Source of the DNA: an uncultured Clostridia bacterium
Lineage (GTDB): Bacteria > Bacillota > Clostridia > TANB77 > CAG-508
Assembly (NCBI GenBank): GCA_947627495.1
Contig: CANQWH010000004.1
Span: 1 to 44,869, forward strand
Direction of reading: 5' to 3'
Length of the DNA: 44,869 nucleotides
This document shows positions 15,552 through 24,947 of the stretch, piece by piece. The notes beneath the pieces are model-generated. The model was not told the DNA's origin, searched no databases, and saw only the letters and a program-made list of their open reading frames with translations. The position numbers were made by a program, and so were the translations under genes. How positions within the stretch are numbered: position 1 is the first letter of the stretch; every line of letters begins with the position of its first letter.

Positions 15552-15608
15552 ATGATAATTGGTTATTTGATTTTTTATATATTTATTATGTTAAAATCTA
15601 ATTATCAT
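15552..15608 (+). promoter_or_regulatory. htrA promoter region flanked by an inverted repeat
   Basis: ATGATAATTGG (15552-15562) and CTAATTATCAT (15598-15608) are inverted copies with one mismatch. Between them is a plausible extended -10, TG-T-TAAAAT (15589-15597), with a weak -35 TTGATT (15567-15572). The arms flank the promoter, as expected for a regulator that bridges or covers it. The regulator is unknown. Confidence 0.4.
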
Positions 15609-15695
15609 AAAACGTTAAACTGATAAATATGTAAGATTTTATTATGAATCTTATAAATTTATAAATATATTACACAAGAAAGGAATGAATTTATT

Positions 15696-16898
15696 ATGGA
15701 AAACAATAATGATTTTTTTCAAAAGTTTGAGTATTCAAAAGAACCTAAGTCTCATGGTAACAATGTTTTATCTACTATTTTAGTTTCATTTGTTTCAGCT
15801 ATAATTGGAGCTGTTTGTGCGGTCTTGATTTATACTAATGTTGTTGCAAATAAGACAGAAAAAGAGGTAGCAGCAGTAGATTCTAGCTCTACATCTTCAA
15901 ATAATAGCTCTCAAACTGCTAATCCAAATTTAACACAAGTATCTCTATCAAAATATTCAGATACTGCAATTTACGCAGCCAACAAGGTACTTCCTTCTAT
16001 GGTTAGTATTTCCGTAGAATATCAAATTTCATATTTTGGAAGAACTCAAACAGCTTCTGGTTCTGGCTCTGGAATTATTATTAGTGAGGACGGATATATT
16101 CTTACAAATAATCATGTTATTAGTTCTGCTGATACATCTTCATTTTATCAAGTTTCAGATGCAACTTCTATAAAGGTTTCTATCTATGGAGATGATACTG
16201 AATATACTGCTCAAGTGGTTGGTACTGATAGCGAAACTGATTTGGCTGTTTTAAAAATAGATAAAACTGGTCTTACTGCTGCAGAATTAGGAGATTCAAG
16301 TTCTGTTCAAGTTGGTGAATTTGTTTTAGCTATTGGTGATCCTTATGGATTAGAATATTCTGTTACTGCTGGTATTGTAAGTGCATTAAATAGAGAAATG
16401 ACCGTTGAAGGTACAACTTATCATGTTATTCAAGCGGATTGTGCTATTAACTCTGGTAACAGCGGTGGTGCCCTTGTAAATAGTGAAGGAAAAGTTATTG
16501 GTATAACTACTTTAAAACTTGCTGGAAGTGGTATTGAGGGTGTTAGTTTTGCAATTCCTATCAATAATACTACAGATATTTATAAAGAATTAATTGAAAA
16601 TGGAAAAATTGCAAGACCATTTATTGGTATTGAAGGACTTGATTTAGATGAAGCAACTGCAATTAGAAATGGTCTAACTAAAGGAATTTATGTTGATAAT
16701 GTTGTAAAAGATAGTAGTGCCGAAAAAGCTGGTATAAAAGCAGGAGACGTTATAGTTAAAGTTAATGGTCAAAATGTTTCTACTATGGATGAATTAAATG
16801 CAATAAAAGAAACTAAAAATATTGGCGATGAAATAGAGATTACTCTGTATAGAAGAAATGACGAAATGACTGTAAAATTAACTCTTGGAGAAAAATAA
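15696..16898 (+). CDS. htrA: HtrA/DegP-like serine protease with PDZ domain
   Basis: Membrane-anchored quality-control protease of 400 residues, acting outside the cytoplasmic membrane. A membrane helix at about 25-50 is followed by a Ser/Thr/Asn-rich linker (60-80). The trypsin-like domain has the catalytic triad H140 (LTNNHV), D182 (SETDLAVL) and S256 (GNSGGAL). One PDZ domain occupies about 305-395 (SAEKAGIKAGDVIVKVNG). The ATG has an AAAGGAATG ribosome binding site. It is a lone plus-strand gene among minus-strand genes, with its own promoter region and terminator. Confidence 0.96.
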   Translation: MENNNDFFQKFEYSKEPKSHGNNVLSTILVSFVSAIIGAVCAVLIYTNVVANKTEKEVAAVDSSSTSSNNSSQTANPNLTQVSLSKYSDTAIYAANKVLPSMVSISVEYQISYFGRTQTASGSGSGIIISEDGYILTNNHVISSADTSSFYQVSDATSIKVSIYGDDTEYTAQVVGTDSETDLAVLKIDKTGLTAAELGDSSSVQVGEFVLAIGDPYGLEYSVTAGIVSALNREMTVEGTTYHVIQADCAINSGNSGGALVNSEGKVIGITTLKLAGSGIEGVSFAIPINNTTDIYKELIENGKIARPFIGIEGLDLDEATAIRNGLTKGIYVDNVVKDSSAEKAGIKAGDVIVKVNGQNVSTMDELNAIKETKNIGDEIEITLYRRNDEMTVKLTLGEK

Positions 16899-16960
16899 GT
16901 TTTTTATGTAATTTTCTAATATATGATACCGACGTAAATCAAGTGTATAATCTTAAAAGT

Positions 16961-16987
16961 AACCGTCCGTAAGTTTTACGGACGGTT
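16961..16987. terminator. Bidirectional terminator between htrA and udg
   Basis: AACCGTCCGTAA / TTACGGACGGTT, a perfect 12-bp stem with a 3-base loop, between the converging htrA (ends 16898) and udg (ends 16997). The T-run is modest on each side. Confidence 0.85.
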
Positions 16988-16996
16988 GTGTTTTAT

Positions 16997-17542
16997 CTAT
17001 ATTTTATTTGTTATCATTTTTAAATCTTGCCAAAAATTTATTTTTTTGGTTTCGTCTCTTAAAAGTGCTGCTGGGTGAAATGTTGGTAGTATTTTTCTTC
17101 CATCTTTTTCAAACCATTTACCTCTACTTGATGTTATTCCATATTGTTCGCCTAATATATTTTTTAGAGCTACACTTCCTAGCAATATTATAATTTCTGG
17201 ATTTACTAGGTTTATTTGCGTTTCTATATATTCTTTGCATGCATCTGCTTCTTCTTTTTCTGGGTTTCTATTTTGTGGTGGTCTGCATTTTACTATGTTT
17301 GCTATATATACTTCCTCTCTTTTTATACCTAATCCTTCAAAAGCTTTGTTCATTAATTGTCCTGCTTTCCCTACAAATGGAATACCTTGTGTATCTTCAT
17401 CTGCTCCTGGTCCTTCTCCTATAAACATTATTTTTGCATTTTTATTTCCTGTCCCTATTACTACATTTTTTCTTCCATTACATAACTTACATTTTTTACA
17501 ATTATTACATGCTTGTTCTAATTCTTCCCAATTTTGGTACAT
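16997..17542 (-). CDS. Uracil-DNA glycosylase, family 4 (Fe-S type)
   Basis: Removes uracil from DNA to start base excision repair. In 181 residues, the four cysteines of the [4Fe-4S] cluster are C15, C18, C86 and C102. Motif 1 is GEGPGADEDTQGIPFVG (42-58) and motif 2 HPAALLRD starts at H156. Length fits family 4. Its start overlaps the end of coaE by 25 bases and has a good GGAGG site, so it is the last gene of the addB-coaD-coaE-udg operon. Confidence 0.94.
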   Translation of the reverse strand: MYQNWEELEQACNNCKKCKLCNGRKNVVIGTGNKNAKIMFIGEGPGADEDTQGIPFVGKAGQLMNKAFEGLGIKREEVYIANIVKCRPPQNRNPEKEEADACKEYIETQINLVNPEIIILLGSVALKNILGEQYGITSSRGKWFEKDGRKILPTFHPAALLRDETKKINFWQDLKMITNKI

Positions 17543-18096
17543 ATTTCCTCCAAATTTACTTCTTCTATTTTTCCATTATTTTCAATGATATAGTCTGATT
17601 TTGATTTATAATATTCATCTTTTTTTTGTATGTTTAATCTTTTTATTGCAATTTGTTTTTCTAATTTATCTCTTTTACAAATTCTGTCTATTTTTATATC
17701 CTGTTTTGCTATAACTGATATTGTAATTTCACAAATTTTATCTAATCCACTTTCAAATAATAATGGTGCATCTATTATTATGTATTTTAATTTAATTTTA
17801 TTTATTTGATTTTTTATTTCATTAACTACATAATAATATGTTAAGTTATTTAATTGTTTTCTTTTTTCTTCATTGTTATATATTATGTCAGCTAATTTTT
17901 TTCTATTAATATTATTTTCAATTAATATTTCATTGCCAAATAATTCTATTATTTTTTTTAAATATTCTGTTTCAGTATTTGTCATTTCTTTTACAACTTT
18001 ATCTGCATCTATTATTTCTGCTTTTATTTTTTTTGCTAATATTTTTGCAATTTCACTTTTACCTGAACCAGAATTCCCTGTAATACCTATTATCAT
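17518..18096 (-). CDS. coaE: Dephospho-CoA kinase
   Basis: Last step of coenzyme A synthesis: phosphorylates the 3'-hydroxyl of dephospho-CoA. The 192-residue P-loop kinase has GITGNSGSGKS (4-14), the DADKVVKEM acceptor motif, and IDAPLLFESGLD in the lid region. It lies 95 bases after coaD, which makes the preceding step's product, and overlaps the uracil-DNA glycosylase gene. Confidence 0.93.
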   Translation of the reverse strand: MIIGITGNSGSGKSEIAKILAKKIKAEIIDADKVVKEMTNTETEYLKKIIELFGNEILIENNINRKKLADIIYNNEEKRKQLNNLTYYYVVNEIKNQINKIKLKYIIIDAPLLFESGLDKICEITISVIAKQDIKIDRICKRDKLEKQIAIKRLNIQKKDEYYKSKSDYIIENNGKIEEVNLEEICTKIGKN

Positions 18097-18191
18097 ATTT
18101 TATCCTTTTATTAATTATTATTTTTTTATAATATATTATATTTTATATTATTTTTCTGTAATAATTTATTTTATTTTTTTATATATTTTAT

Positions 18192-18668
18192 TTATTTCTT
18201 TTCATTTATTAACTTTGCAATTTGCTTTGGAACATATTTATCTATATTTACATTATTATTCCATAATTCCATTACTAAACTAGATGAAAGATAACCCAAG
18301 TCTCCTGCTCTAAAATAACATGTATCTAGTCCAAATATTTTTTCATTATTTTCTGCAATATTTTCTTCATATTGATAATCTGTGCCATTTCTTAATCCTC
18401 TTATTAAAATATTTGCTCCCCATTTTTTTGCCTCTTCTGCTGTTAGTCCAGAATATAGAGTTACTTCTACATTATTTAAATTTAATTCATTTATTGTTCC
18501 CTCTATTGCCTTTTTCATTTTTTCTTTATCTAATCGTACTTCCTTCTCACTATTATATGCTAATCCTATAATTATTTTGTCAAAACACTGTGCCGCTTTT
18601 ATTACAATTTGTAAATGACCGTTTGTAAATGGATCAAATGACCCTGCATAAAATCCTATTTTTTCCAT
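18192..18668 (-). CDS. coaD: Phosphopantetheine adenylyltransferase
   Basis: Fourth step of CoA synthesis: joins 4'-phosphopantetheine with ATP to give dephospho-CoA. The 158-residue nucleotidyltransferase has the signature GSFDPFTNGHL (9-19) with TxGH at 15-18, and the C-terminal YLSSSLVMEL. Length is normal. It starts 12 bases after the addB stop, with an AAGGAGAT ribosome binding site, and is followed by coaE. Confidence 0.95.
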   Translation of the reverse strand: MEKIGFYAGSFDPFTNGHLQIVIKAAQCFDKIIIGLAYNSEKEVRLDKEKMKKAIEGTINELNLNNVEVTLYSGLTAEEAKKWGANILIRGLRNGTDYQYEENIAENNEKIFGLDTCYFRAGDLGYLSSSLVMELWNNNVNIDKYVPKQIAKLINEKK

Positions 18669-18680
18669 CTCTATCTCCTT

Positions 18681-21600
18681 TTAATTATTTTTTATTTCTT
18701 CTAATATAATTTCTTTTGATTTATTTTGTAAATATTCATATTCATTTACACTTGGATTAAAACCACATATTGTTTTATATTCACAATATTTACAAGTTGC
18801 TGTTTTATTTTTTCTATTATACATTGGTCTTATATCTATTTTACCACTTAATATTTCATTTGCAATCTGTTTTATTATTTTTCTTGTTGTTTTTTGCAAT
18901 TTCTGGAATTCTTCCTTAGAAATAGTATTAGAACGGCTTTCACTTATACCACCATCTTTATTTAGATATACTGGTATAATGTTTGAACTTCCTTTTTCTA
19001 TATTTTTATCCATCATTTTAATAACTTTAATATCTGCTAAAATTAAGCCTTTCATTTTGAAACTTTTTCTTATTTTTTCTTCAATTTCTTCATCACTTAA
19101 GTTTTTATTTTCAGATATAATTGGTTCTATTAAATTATAATATAATATTCCTGCCGGCTCTCTATTTTCTTCTTCTGATATTGCATCTACATATGTTAAA
19201 AGTTGTATTTGTGTTCCTGCTATTACTTGATTTAAATCTATATTTTTTTCTGATGATTTATAATCAATTATTCTTATATAATTTCCCTCTTCATTTTCTG
19301 CAATATCTATTCTATCTACTTTTCCTATAATTTCTATATTATCTATTGTTTTATTAAATTCAACTTCATGTCCTGATGGTCTAAAATCGCTCATTTTAAT
19401 TTGATAAATAATGTATTTGATAGATTCTTGTATTGTCTTTTTTAGTCTATTTGTTAATACTATAAATTTAGCTGAACTTGAAAAAATATAATTTTTTTCT
19501 AGTTTTAATTTTTCATTTATTATTTCATTTATTATTTTTTCTATTTCTTTATCTTCTATTTCTTTTATATTTTCTACCCTATCAAAAAATGTATCTAAAA
19601 CTTCATGCATAAAAGAACCCGTATCCAATGCTTTTATTTTATATTCTTCTTCTTCTTTAATTTTTAATCCATATTTTAAATGAAATGAAAATGGGCATTT
19701 TTTATATTGTTCCAATTTAGATATACTAGTCTTTAATGTTTTTCCATATAATTTTTTTATATTTTCTTCATTTATTTTTTCCGCTATATTTGTATATTCT
19801 AACCCTTTTAAACTATTTTTTAATTTATTTTTCCAATGTTCATTTTTATTGTACCAATTAAATATATCTATCCATATATCATCTATTTTCTGATTATTTT
19901 TTAATTTTCTAATATTTTTTAATAATTCTTCAAATGTTGCATTTACATTTCCTATTTCAAACTTCTCTTCTATTATATTGCTATCTTCCTGAATTTGTGG
20001 AAATATTTTTTTTATTTTTGATATTAATATTGAAGGTCTAAGTGTTGCTCCATCTTTATTTGCAGATAAATATGATACATATAATTTTTCTTCTGCTGTT
20101 GTTAATGCTTTATAAATATTAAATTGGTCTTCATATAGATTTTCTAATGTTCCTTTAGCGAGTTCTAAATCTAATTTTTTCAATGTTTCTCTATCTTTAT
20201 CATTTATAAAGCCCTCATTTTTATTTACACTTGGAAATACTCCATCATTTACTTCCATTATAAATACTACTTTTACTTTATGACTTCTAGTTCTATTTAT
20301 ATCTCCTACTATGACTTGGTCAATTACTTGTGGAATTTTACCTAATTCTTTATTTGCTAGTCCTACTTTTAGAATTTCTTTGTATTTATCAAATGACATT
20401 TTTTCATCTTTAAAAAATATTACTATTTCATCTAATAAATCTACTAAAATATTAATACTTGATTTATATTCCTCTGCTTTTTCTATTTCTCCTATTTTTT
20501 CTAATTTTTTTATTTTTTTATTTAATTTTTCTGGAATATTATTTTTTAATAAATATTTATATATTTTTTCTGATATTTCTTTAGCTGTTTTTTCTTTATT
20601 AAAACTATTTTTAAATTCCATCAATGGTTCTACTATTTTTTTTCTTAAATTATTAAATTCGTTCCAATCTTTTTTATACCATTTATTCCTGTCTATTCCA
20701 TATTTTTTACAATATTTTTCTAGTTCATATATTTCATTTTCTTCAATATTTATAAATCCGGATTTTATATAATTAAAAACTGATTCACTTTTCCAATTAT
20801 TTGCAAATATTTCTAAAATTGATAATACATATTTTATTAAAATATTTTCTGTAATTTCTGATTTTTCATCTATAAAAATAGGTATATCATATTTCCCAAA
20901 AACAGCTTTTATTATATTATTTATTTCATCTAAATTTTTTGTAATAATCGCTATATCTTTATATTGTATATTTTCTTCTCTTACTAATTTTGTTATTTCT
21001 CCAGCAATATATTCTATTTCTGTATATGGTGTACTTGCTAAGAATAATTTTATATTTTTATTTTTTTCATTATATTTTTTAAATTTATTATTATAAATAT
21101 TTTCTTCTAAGTGATTTAATTCTGCATTTTTATATCTATATTTTTTTTCTAAAAAAATAGGTTTTTCTATTTTTTTGTCCACATTTTGTGCACAATCTGT
21201 TAATATCTTTATAAAATTTTTATTAAAATAAAATATATCTGTTTCTTGTGTCGTATTATTTTCTAAATTATCTGTGCATACTGTCACATTTATTTGTTCT
21301 GCTTTTTTTAATATTTCTGTTAATATTTTATATTCTTGAGTAGTAAAACCAGCAAATTCATCTATGTATACAATTGAATTATTAAACATTTTACTTTCTG
21401 GAATTTTTTCATATAATTTTGTTAATACATCTTCTTCATCTATATATTTATTTTGTATATTTTCTTCATATAATTTATATATTTTATTTATATCATTTAG
21501 TTTTTCTTTTAATTTTATATCCTCAATTTTTTCAATTTTCTCATCTATTTTTTTAGTTGTTATACTATGTTTTTTCATCTCTGTAATCTCTTTTAATATT

Positions 21601-21956
21601 AATTCTATGTTGTCTTGTGAATTAGCTAAGAAATTTAAATTATTCTTCTCTTGTTCCAATATAGAATGTATAAGCATTGCTTTCCCTGATTTTGTGATTA
21701 TGTTGCTATTCGCTCCTCCTACTTCTGTAAAAATACGATTAGCTATACGATTAAAACTTATTACCTCTGCATTTACGGAAGCATTGCTTTCAAGAGTTTT
21801 TAATAGATTTTTTTCTGCTGAATATGAGTATTGTTCTGGAGTTATTATATATATTTTTTTATTTGAATTTATATTCTTTTTTATTTCATTCATACAAAAT
21901 GTGCTTTTGCCTGTTCCTGCTCTTCCATATATAAATCTTAATCCCATAATAAACAT
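18681..21956 (-). CDS. addB: ATP-dependent helicase/nuclease subunit B
   Basis: Subunit of AddAB, which resects double-strand breaks for recombination. The 1091-residue protein starts with an SF1-like Walker A (GRAGTGKS, 11-18). The RecB-like nuclease region at the C-terminus has DRIDIAENEEG and IDYKSSEK. The iron-sulfur staple is present: an upstream Cys in LEQYKKCPFSF and the C-terminal C-x2-C-x5-C (TCKYCEYKTIC). Two in-frame ATGs (21956 and 21947) are equally plausible starts. Its partner addA, usually adjacent, is not in the window; coaD follows instead. Confidence 0.93.
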   Translation of the reverse strand: MFIMGLRFIYGRAGTGKSTFCMNEIKKNINSNKKIYIITPEQYSYSAEKNLLKTLESNASVNAEVISFNRIANRIFTEVGGANSNIITKSGKAMLIHSILEQEKNNLNFLANSQDNIELILKEITEMKKHSITTKKIDEKIEKIEDIKLKEKLNDINKIYKLYEENIQNKYIDEEDVLTKLYEKIPESKMFNNSIVYIDEFAGFTTQEYKILTEILKKAEQINVTVCTDNLENNTTQETDIFYFNKNFIKILTDCAQNVDKKIEKPIFLEKKYRYKNAELNHLEENIYNNKFKKYNEKNKNIKLFLASTPYTEIEYIAGEITKLVREENIQYKDIAIITKNLDEINNIIKAVFGKYDIPIFIDEKSEITENILIKYVLSILEIFANNWKSESVFNYIKSGFINIEENEIYELEKYCKKYGIDRNKWYKKDWNEFNNLRKKIVEPLMEFKNSFNKEKTAKEISEKIYKYLLKNNIPEKLNKKIKKLEKIGEIEKAEEYKSSINILVDLLDEIVIFFKDEKMSFDKYKEILKVGLANKELGKIPQVIDQVIVGDINRTRSHKVKVVFIMEVNDGVFPSVNKNEGFINDKDRETLKKLDLELAKGTLENLYEDQFNIYKALTTAEEKLYVSYLSANKDGATLRPSILISKIKKIFPQIQEDSNIIEEKFEIGNVNATFEELLKNIRKLKNNQKIDDIWIDIFNWYNKNEHWKNKLKNSLKGLEYTNIAEKINEENIKKLYGKTLKTSISKLEQYKKCPFSFHLKYGLKIKEEEEYKIKALDTGSFMHEVLDTFFDRVENIKEIEDKEIEKIINEIINEKLKLEKNYIFSSSAKFIVLTNRLKKTIQESIKYIIYQIKMSDFRPSGHEVEFNKTIDNIEIIGKVDRIDIAENEEGNYIRIIDYKSSEKNIDLNQVIAGTQIQLLTYVDAISEEENREPAGILYYNLIEPIISENKNLSDEEIEEKIRKSFKMKGLILADIKVIKMMDKNIEKGSSNIIPVYLNKDGGISESRSNTISKEEFQKLQKTTRKIIKQIANEILSGKIDIRPMYNRKNKTATCKYCEYKTICGFNPSVNEYEYLQNKSKEIILEEIKNN

Positions 21957-22107
21957 GCATTCCTTTCCCCAAATTTCTTAAGTATGCTTTTAGAATAAAA
22001 TCTAAATTCGATGAAAACCTGTCCATTAACTTTAGCTAAGTGTCATGTTTTTATCCTAAAAATTTTTTTATAATATTTCTTATTTTTCTTTTTATATTTT
22101 AACAAAA

Positions 22108-22138
22108 AATAGGAGAATATTCAATATATCCTCCTATT
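22108..22138 (-). terminator. Terminator after gyrA
   Basis: AATAGGAG / CTCCTATT with an inner ATAT / ATAT helix, followed by T6 on the minus strand. It begins 28 bases after the gyrA stop. Confidence 0.85.
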
Positions 22139-22165
22139 AAGATTGGTATGATAATTCAAGTAATT

Positions 22166-24601
22166 CTATTCTTCATCTTTTTCTGGTTCTATTTTCTCTA
22201 TGCTTACTACTTTACCTTCATTTGTTCTCATTAATGTTACACCTTGAGTTGAACGACCTAAAATGCTTATTTCTGCAACATTTATTCTTATTATTGTTCC
22301 TGTATCTGTTATTAACATTACATCATCTTCTTCGTTTACTATTTTTACTCCTACTATTTCTCCTGTTTTTGGTGTTATTTTATATGTTATAACTCCTTTT
22401 CCTCCTCTTGTTTGTACTCTATATTCATCTAATTCTGTTCTCTTGCCAAAGCCATTTTCTGTTATTGCAAGTAGAGTAGATTTAGTTCCTGCTAGGATTG
22501 ATTCCATGCCTATTACACAATCGTCTGCATCTAATCTAATTCCTATAACTCCTTGGGATACTCTTCCTACTGGTCTTACGTCTTTTTCATCAAATGTAAT
22601 ACACATTCCTTTTTTGGTTACTAAAACAACATTGTCTTCTCCGTCGGTTAATCTTACATCAATTAATTCGTCATCTTCTTTTAAATTAATTGATTGAAGT
22701 CCTGTTTTTCTTGCTGTATTATATTCTGATAAACTTGTTTTCTTAATTAAACCATTCTTTGTTGCAAACAATAAATATTTGCCTTCTGCAAAATTTTGTA
22801 TTGGTATTATTGTTGATATTTTTTCTCCTGCCTCTAATGTAATTAGGTTTACGATGGCTGTTCCTTTTGCTGTTCTACCAGATTCTGGAACTTCATATCC
22901 TCTTAATCTGTATAATTTTCCTTTATTACTAAAGAATAATATTGTATCATGTGTTGAAGCTGTAAAGATTTGTTTTACAAAATCATCTTCTTTAGTAACC
23001 ATTCCTGTTATTCCTTTTCCTCCACGTTTTTGGCTCTTATATGTATCTATTGGCATCCTTTTTATATAGCCAAAATGCGTTAGGGCTATAACACTTTGCT
23101 CTTCTTTTATTAAATCCTCTACTTCAAATTCGCCCTCTGCTGCTACTATTTTTGTTTTTCTTTCATCACCAAATTTTTCTTTTACTTCTAATAATTCTTC
23201 TTTAATTATTTGATATACTAAAGTTTCACTTGCTAGTATTTCTTTTAAATGTGCAATTAATTTCATTAATTCATTATATTCTTCTTCAATTTTTTCTCTT
23301 TGCAATCCTGATAATGTTTTTAATCTCATATCTAAAATTGCTTGTGCTTGTATTTCAGAAAGTCCAAATCTTTCCATTAATCTTTCTTTTGCATCATCAT
23401 ATGATGAACGAATGATATTAATTACTTCATCTATATTATCTAGTGCTATTTTTAATCCCTCTAATATGTGAGCTCTTGCTTCTGCTTTGTCTAGATCAAA
23501 TTTTGTTCTTCTTAATACTACCTTTCTTCTATGCTCTATATAATGGTCTAAACATTCTCTTAAAGTTAATATCTTTGGTTCTCCATTTACTAATGCAAGC
23601 ATTATAACACCAAAAGTATCTTGCATTTGGGTGTTTTTATATAATAAATTAAGCACAACTCTCGCATTTGCATCTCTTTTTAATTCTATAACTATTCTTA
23701 CTTTTTCCTCTCTATCTGATTCATCTCTAATTGCAGATATTCCTTCTATCCTTTTATCCTTTACTAAATCTGCAATATTTTCTATTAATTTAGCTTTATT
23801 TACTTGATATGGCAATGATGATACTATTATTCTTTGTTTTCCACCTGACATTTCTTCAATTTCTGCTTCTGCCCTTAATGTTAGTTTTCCACGCCCTGTT
23901 GTATATGCTTCTCTTATACCTTCTCTTCCCAAAATAGTAGCACCCGTAGGAAAATCTGGTCCTTTTATTACAGACATTAAGTCTTCGTTTGTTACATTAT
24001 CTTCGTCTATTATTTTTATTATTCCATCAACCAATTCACCTAAATTATGTGGTGGTATATTTGTTGCCATTCCTACTGCTATACCAGATGAACCATTTGC
24101 AAGTAGTGCAGGTATTTGTGCTGGTAATACAGTTGGTTCTTGTAATCTATCATCAAAGTTTGGCATAAATTCTACTGTGTTTTTTTCTATATCTGTTAAC
24201 ATATATAATGCTAATTTAGACATTCTTGCTTCTGTATAACGATATGCAGCAGGTGGATCCCCATCTATTGATCCAAAGTTTCCATGTCCATCAACAAACA
24301 TATATCTTAAAGAAAAATCTTGTGCCATTCTAACTAATGCATCATATACTGAAGAATCTCCATGTGGATGGTATCTTCCTAAAACGTCTCCTACTGTTGT
24401 TGCACATTTTCTATATGGCTTATCTGGTGTAAAACCATCTTCATGCATTGTATATAAAATTCTTCTATGTACTGGCTTTAATCCATCTCTAACATCTGGT
24501 AATGCACGTGCTACAATAACACTCATTGCATAATCAATATATGCTGTTCTCATTTCATTTTCGATATCTCTTTGTATAATATTTTCTTCTGCCTTATCCA
24601 T
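22166..24601 (-). CDS. gyrA: DNA gyrase subunit A
   Basis: Breakage-reunion subunit of DNA gyrase, which introduces negative supercoils. From ATG 24601 the protein has 811 residues. The catalytic tyrosine is Y122 ([10 protein letters not shown]), and the quinolone region reads [12 protein letters not shown] with S83 and D87, the unmutated states in E. coli numbering. The C-terminal beta-propeller has repeated blades and the GyrA box [12 protein letters not shown] at 24622 is in frame, but ATG 24601 follows an AAGGGG site at good spacing. Its partner gyrB is 7 kb away, separated by an unusual insert. Confidence 0.98.
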   Translation of the reverse strand: MDKAEENIIQRDIENEMRTAYIDYAMSVIVARALPDVRDGLKPVHRRILYTMHEDGFTPDKPYRKCATTVGDVLGRYHPHGDSSVYDALVRMAQDFSLRYMFVDGHGNFGSIDGDPPAAYRYTEARMSKLALYMLTDIEKNTVEFMPNFDDRLQEPTVLPAQIPALLANGSSGIAVGMATNIPPHNLGELVDGIIKIIDEDNVTNEDLMSVIKGPDFPTGATILGREGIREAYTTGRGKLTLRAEAEIEEMSGGKQRIIVSSLPYQVNKAKLIENIADLVKDKRIEGISAIRDESDREEKVRIVIELKRDANARVVLNLLYKNTQMQDTFGVIMLALVNGEPKILTLRECLDHYIEHRRKVVLRRTKFDLDKAEARAHILEGLKIALDNIDEVINIIRSSYDDAKERLMERFGLSEIQAQAILDMRLKTLSGLQREKIEEEYNELMKLIAHLKEILASETLVYQIIKEELLEVKEKFGDERKTKIVAAEGEFEVEDLIKEEQSVIALTHFGYIKRMPIDTYKSQKRGGKGITGMVTKEDDFVKQIFTASTHDTILFFSNKGKLYRLRGYEVPESGRTAKGTAIVNLITLEAGEKISTIIPIQNFAEGKYLLFATKNGLIKKTSLSEYNTARKTGLQSINLKEDDELIDVRLTDGEDNVVLVTKKGMCITFDEKDVRPVGRVSQGVIGIRLDADDCVIGMESILAGTKSTLLAITENGFGKRTELDEYRVQTRGGKGVITYKITPKTGEIVGVKIVNEEDDVMLITDTGTIIRINVAEISILGRSTQGVTLMRTNEGKVVSIEKIEPEKDEE

Positions 24602-24735
24602 TTTATTTCCCCTTTTCCTCAAATTTTTACATTGTTATTATATATGAATAAATGAATTTTTTCAAGAGATTTTTTATTATTTTATTTAGTTGAATTGTAA
24701 CACTATATTTTTTTAAAATAAATTTAATATTTTTC

Positions 24736-24764
24736 TTGACATTTATAGCATATTGTTTTATAAT
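24736..24764 (+). promoter_or_regulatory. Perfect consensus promoter upstream of a small RNA
   Basis: TTGACA (24736-24741), a 17-base spacer, TATAAT (24759-24764): an exact sigma-A consensus on the plus strand, facing a gene-free stretch. Confidence 0.85.
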
Positions 24765-24770
24765 ATATTC

Positions 24771-24875
24771 ATCTTTTGTAGAACAAAAGATACTCCTACA
24801 GCGGGAGTTATACCATTTTGTTTTGTTTTTCACATAGAGAAAAGTAGTAACAAGGGGCTACTTTTCTCTTTTTAT
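24771..24875 (+). ncRNA. Candidate structured small RNA of unknown family
   Basis: About 105 nt between a perfect promoter and a strong terminator. Predicted structure: hairpin ATCTTTTG / CAAAAGAT (24771-24791), hairpin ACTCC / GGAGT (24792-24808), a U-rich linker, then the terminator stem AGAGAAAAGTAG / CTACTTTTCTCT (24836-24869) with a T-run. It contains no ATG and no credible reading frame. It lies between gyrA and an unknown gene, both on the other strand. It does not match any RNA family I recognise (not 6S, SRP, tmRNA or a known riboswitch). Confidence 0.65.
24836..24874 (+). terminator. Terminator of the small RNA
   Basis: A perfect 12-bp stem (24836-24847 with 24858-24869), a 10-base loop, then T5. 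It also lies about 80 bases past the end of the minus-strand gene at 24948 and might serve it, though the minus-strand T-run is poor. Confidence 0.85.
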
Positions 24876-24947
24876 TATGAAACAAACTATTTGCTTAAAT
24901 CCTTACATCAACATTTTCTAATTTGATTGGTGGATATATTTTTTATA

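Noticed and set aside
24627..24833. A 68-codon minus-strand frame downstream of the unknown gene
   Set aside because: It overlaps the small-RNA promoter and structured RNA on the other strand, has no ribosome binding site and no family resemblance.
24836..24947. A second type I toxin gene convergent with the small RNA at 24.8 kb
   Set aside because: No minus-strand promoter, ribosome binding site or short frame faces the terminator there.
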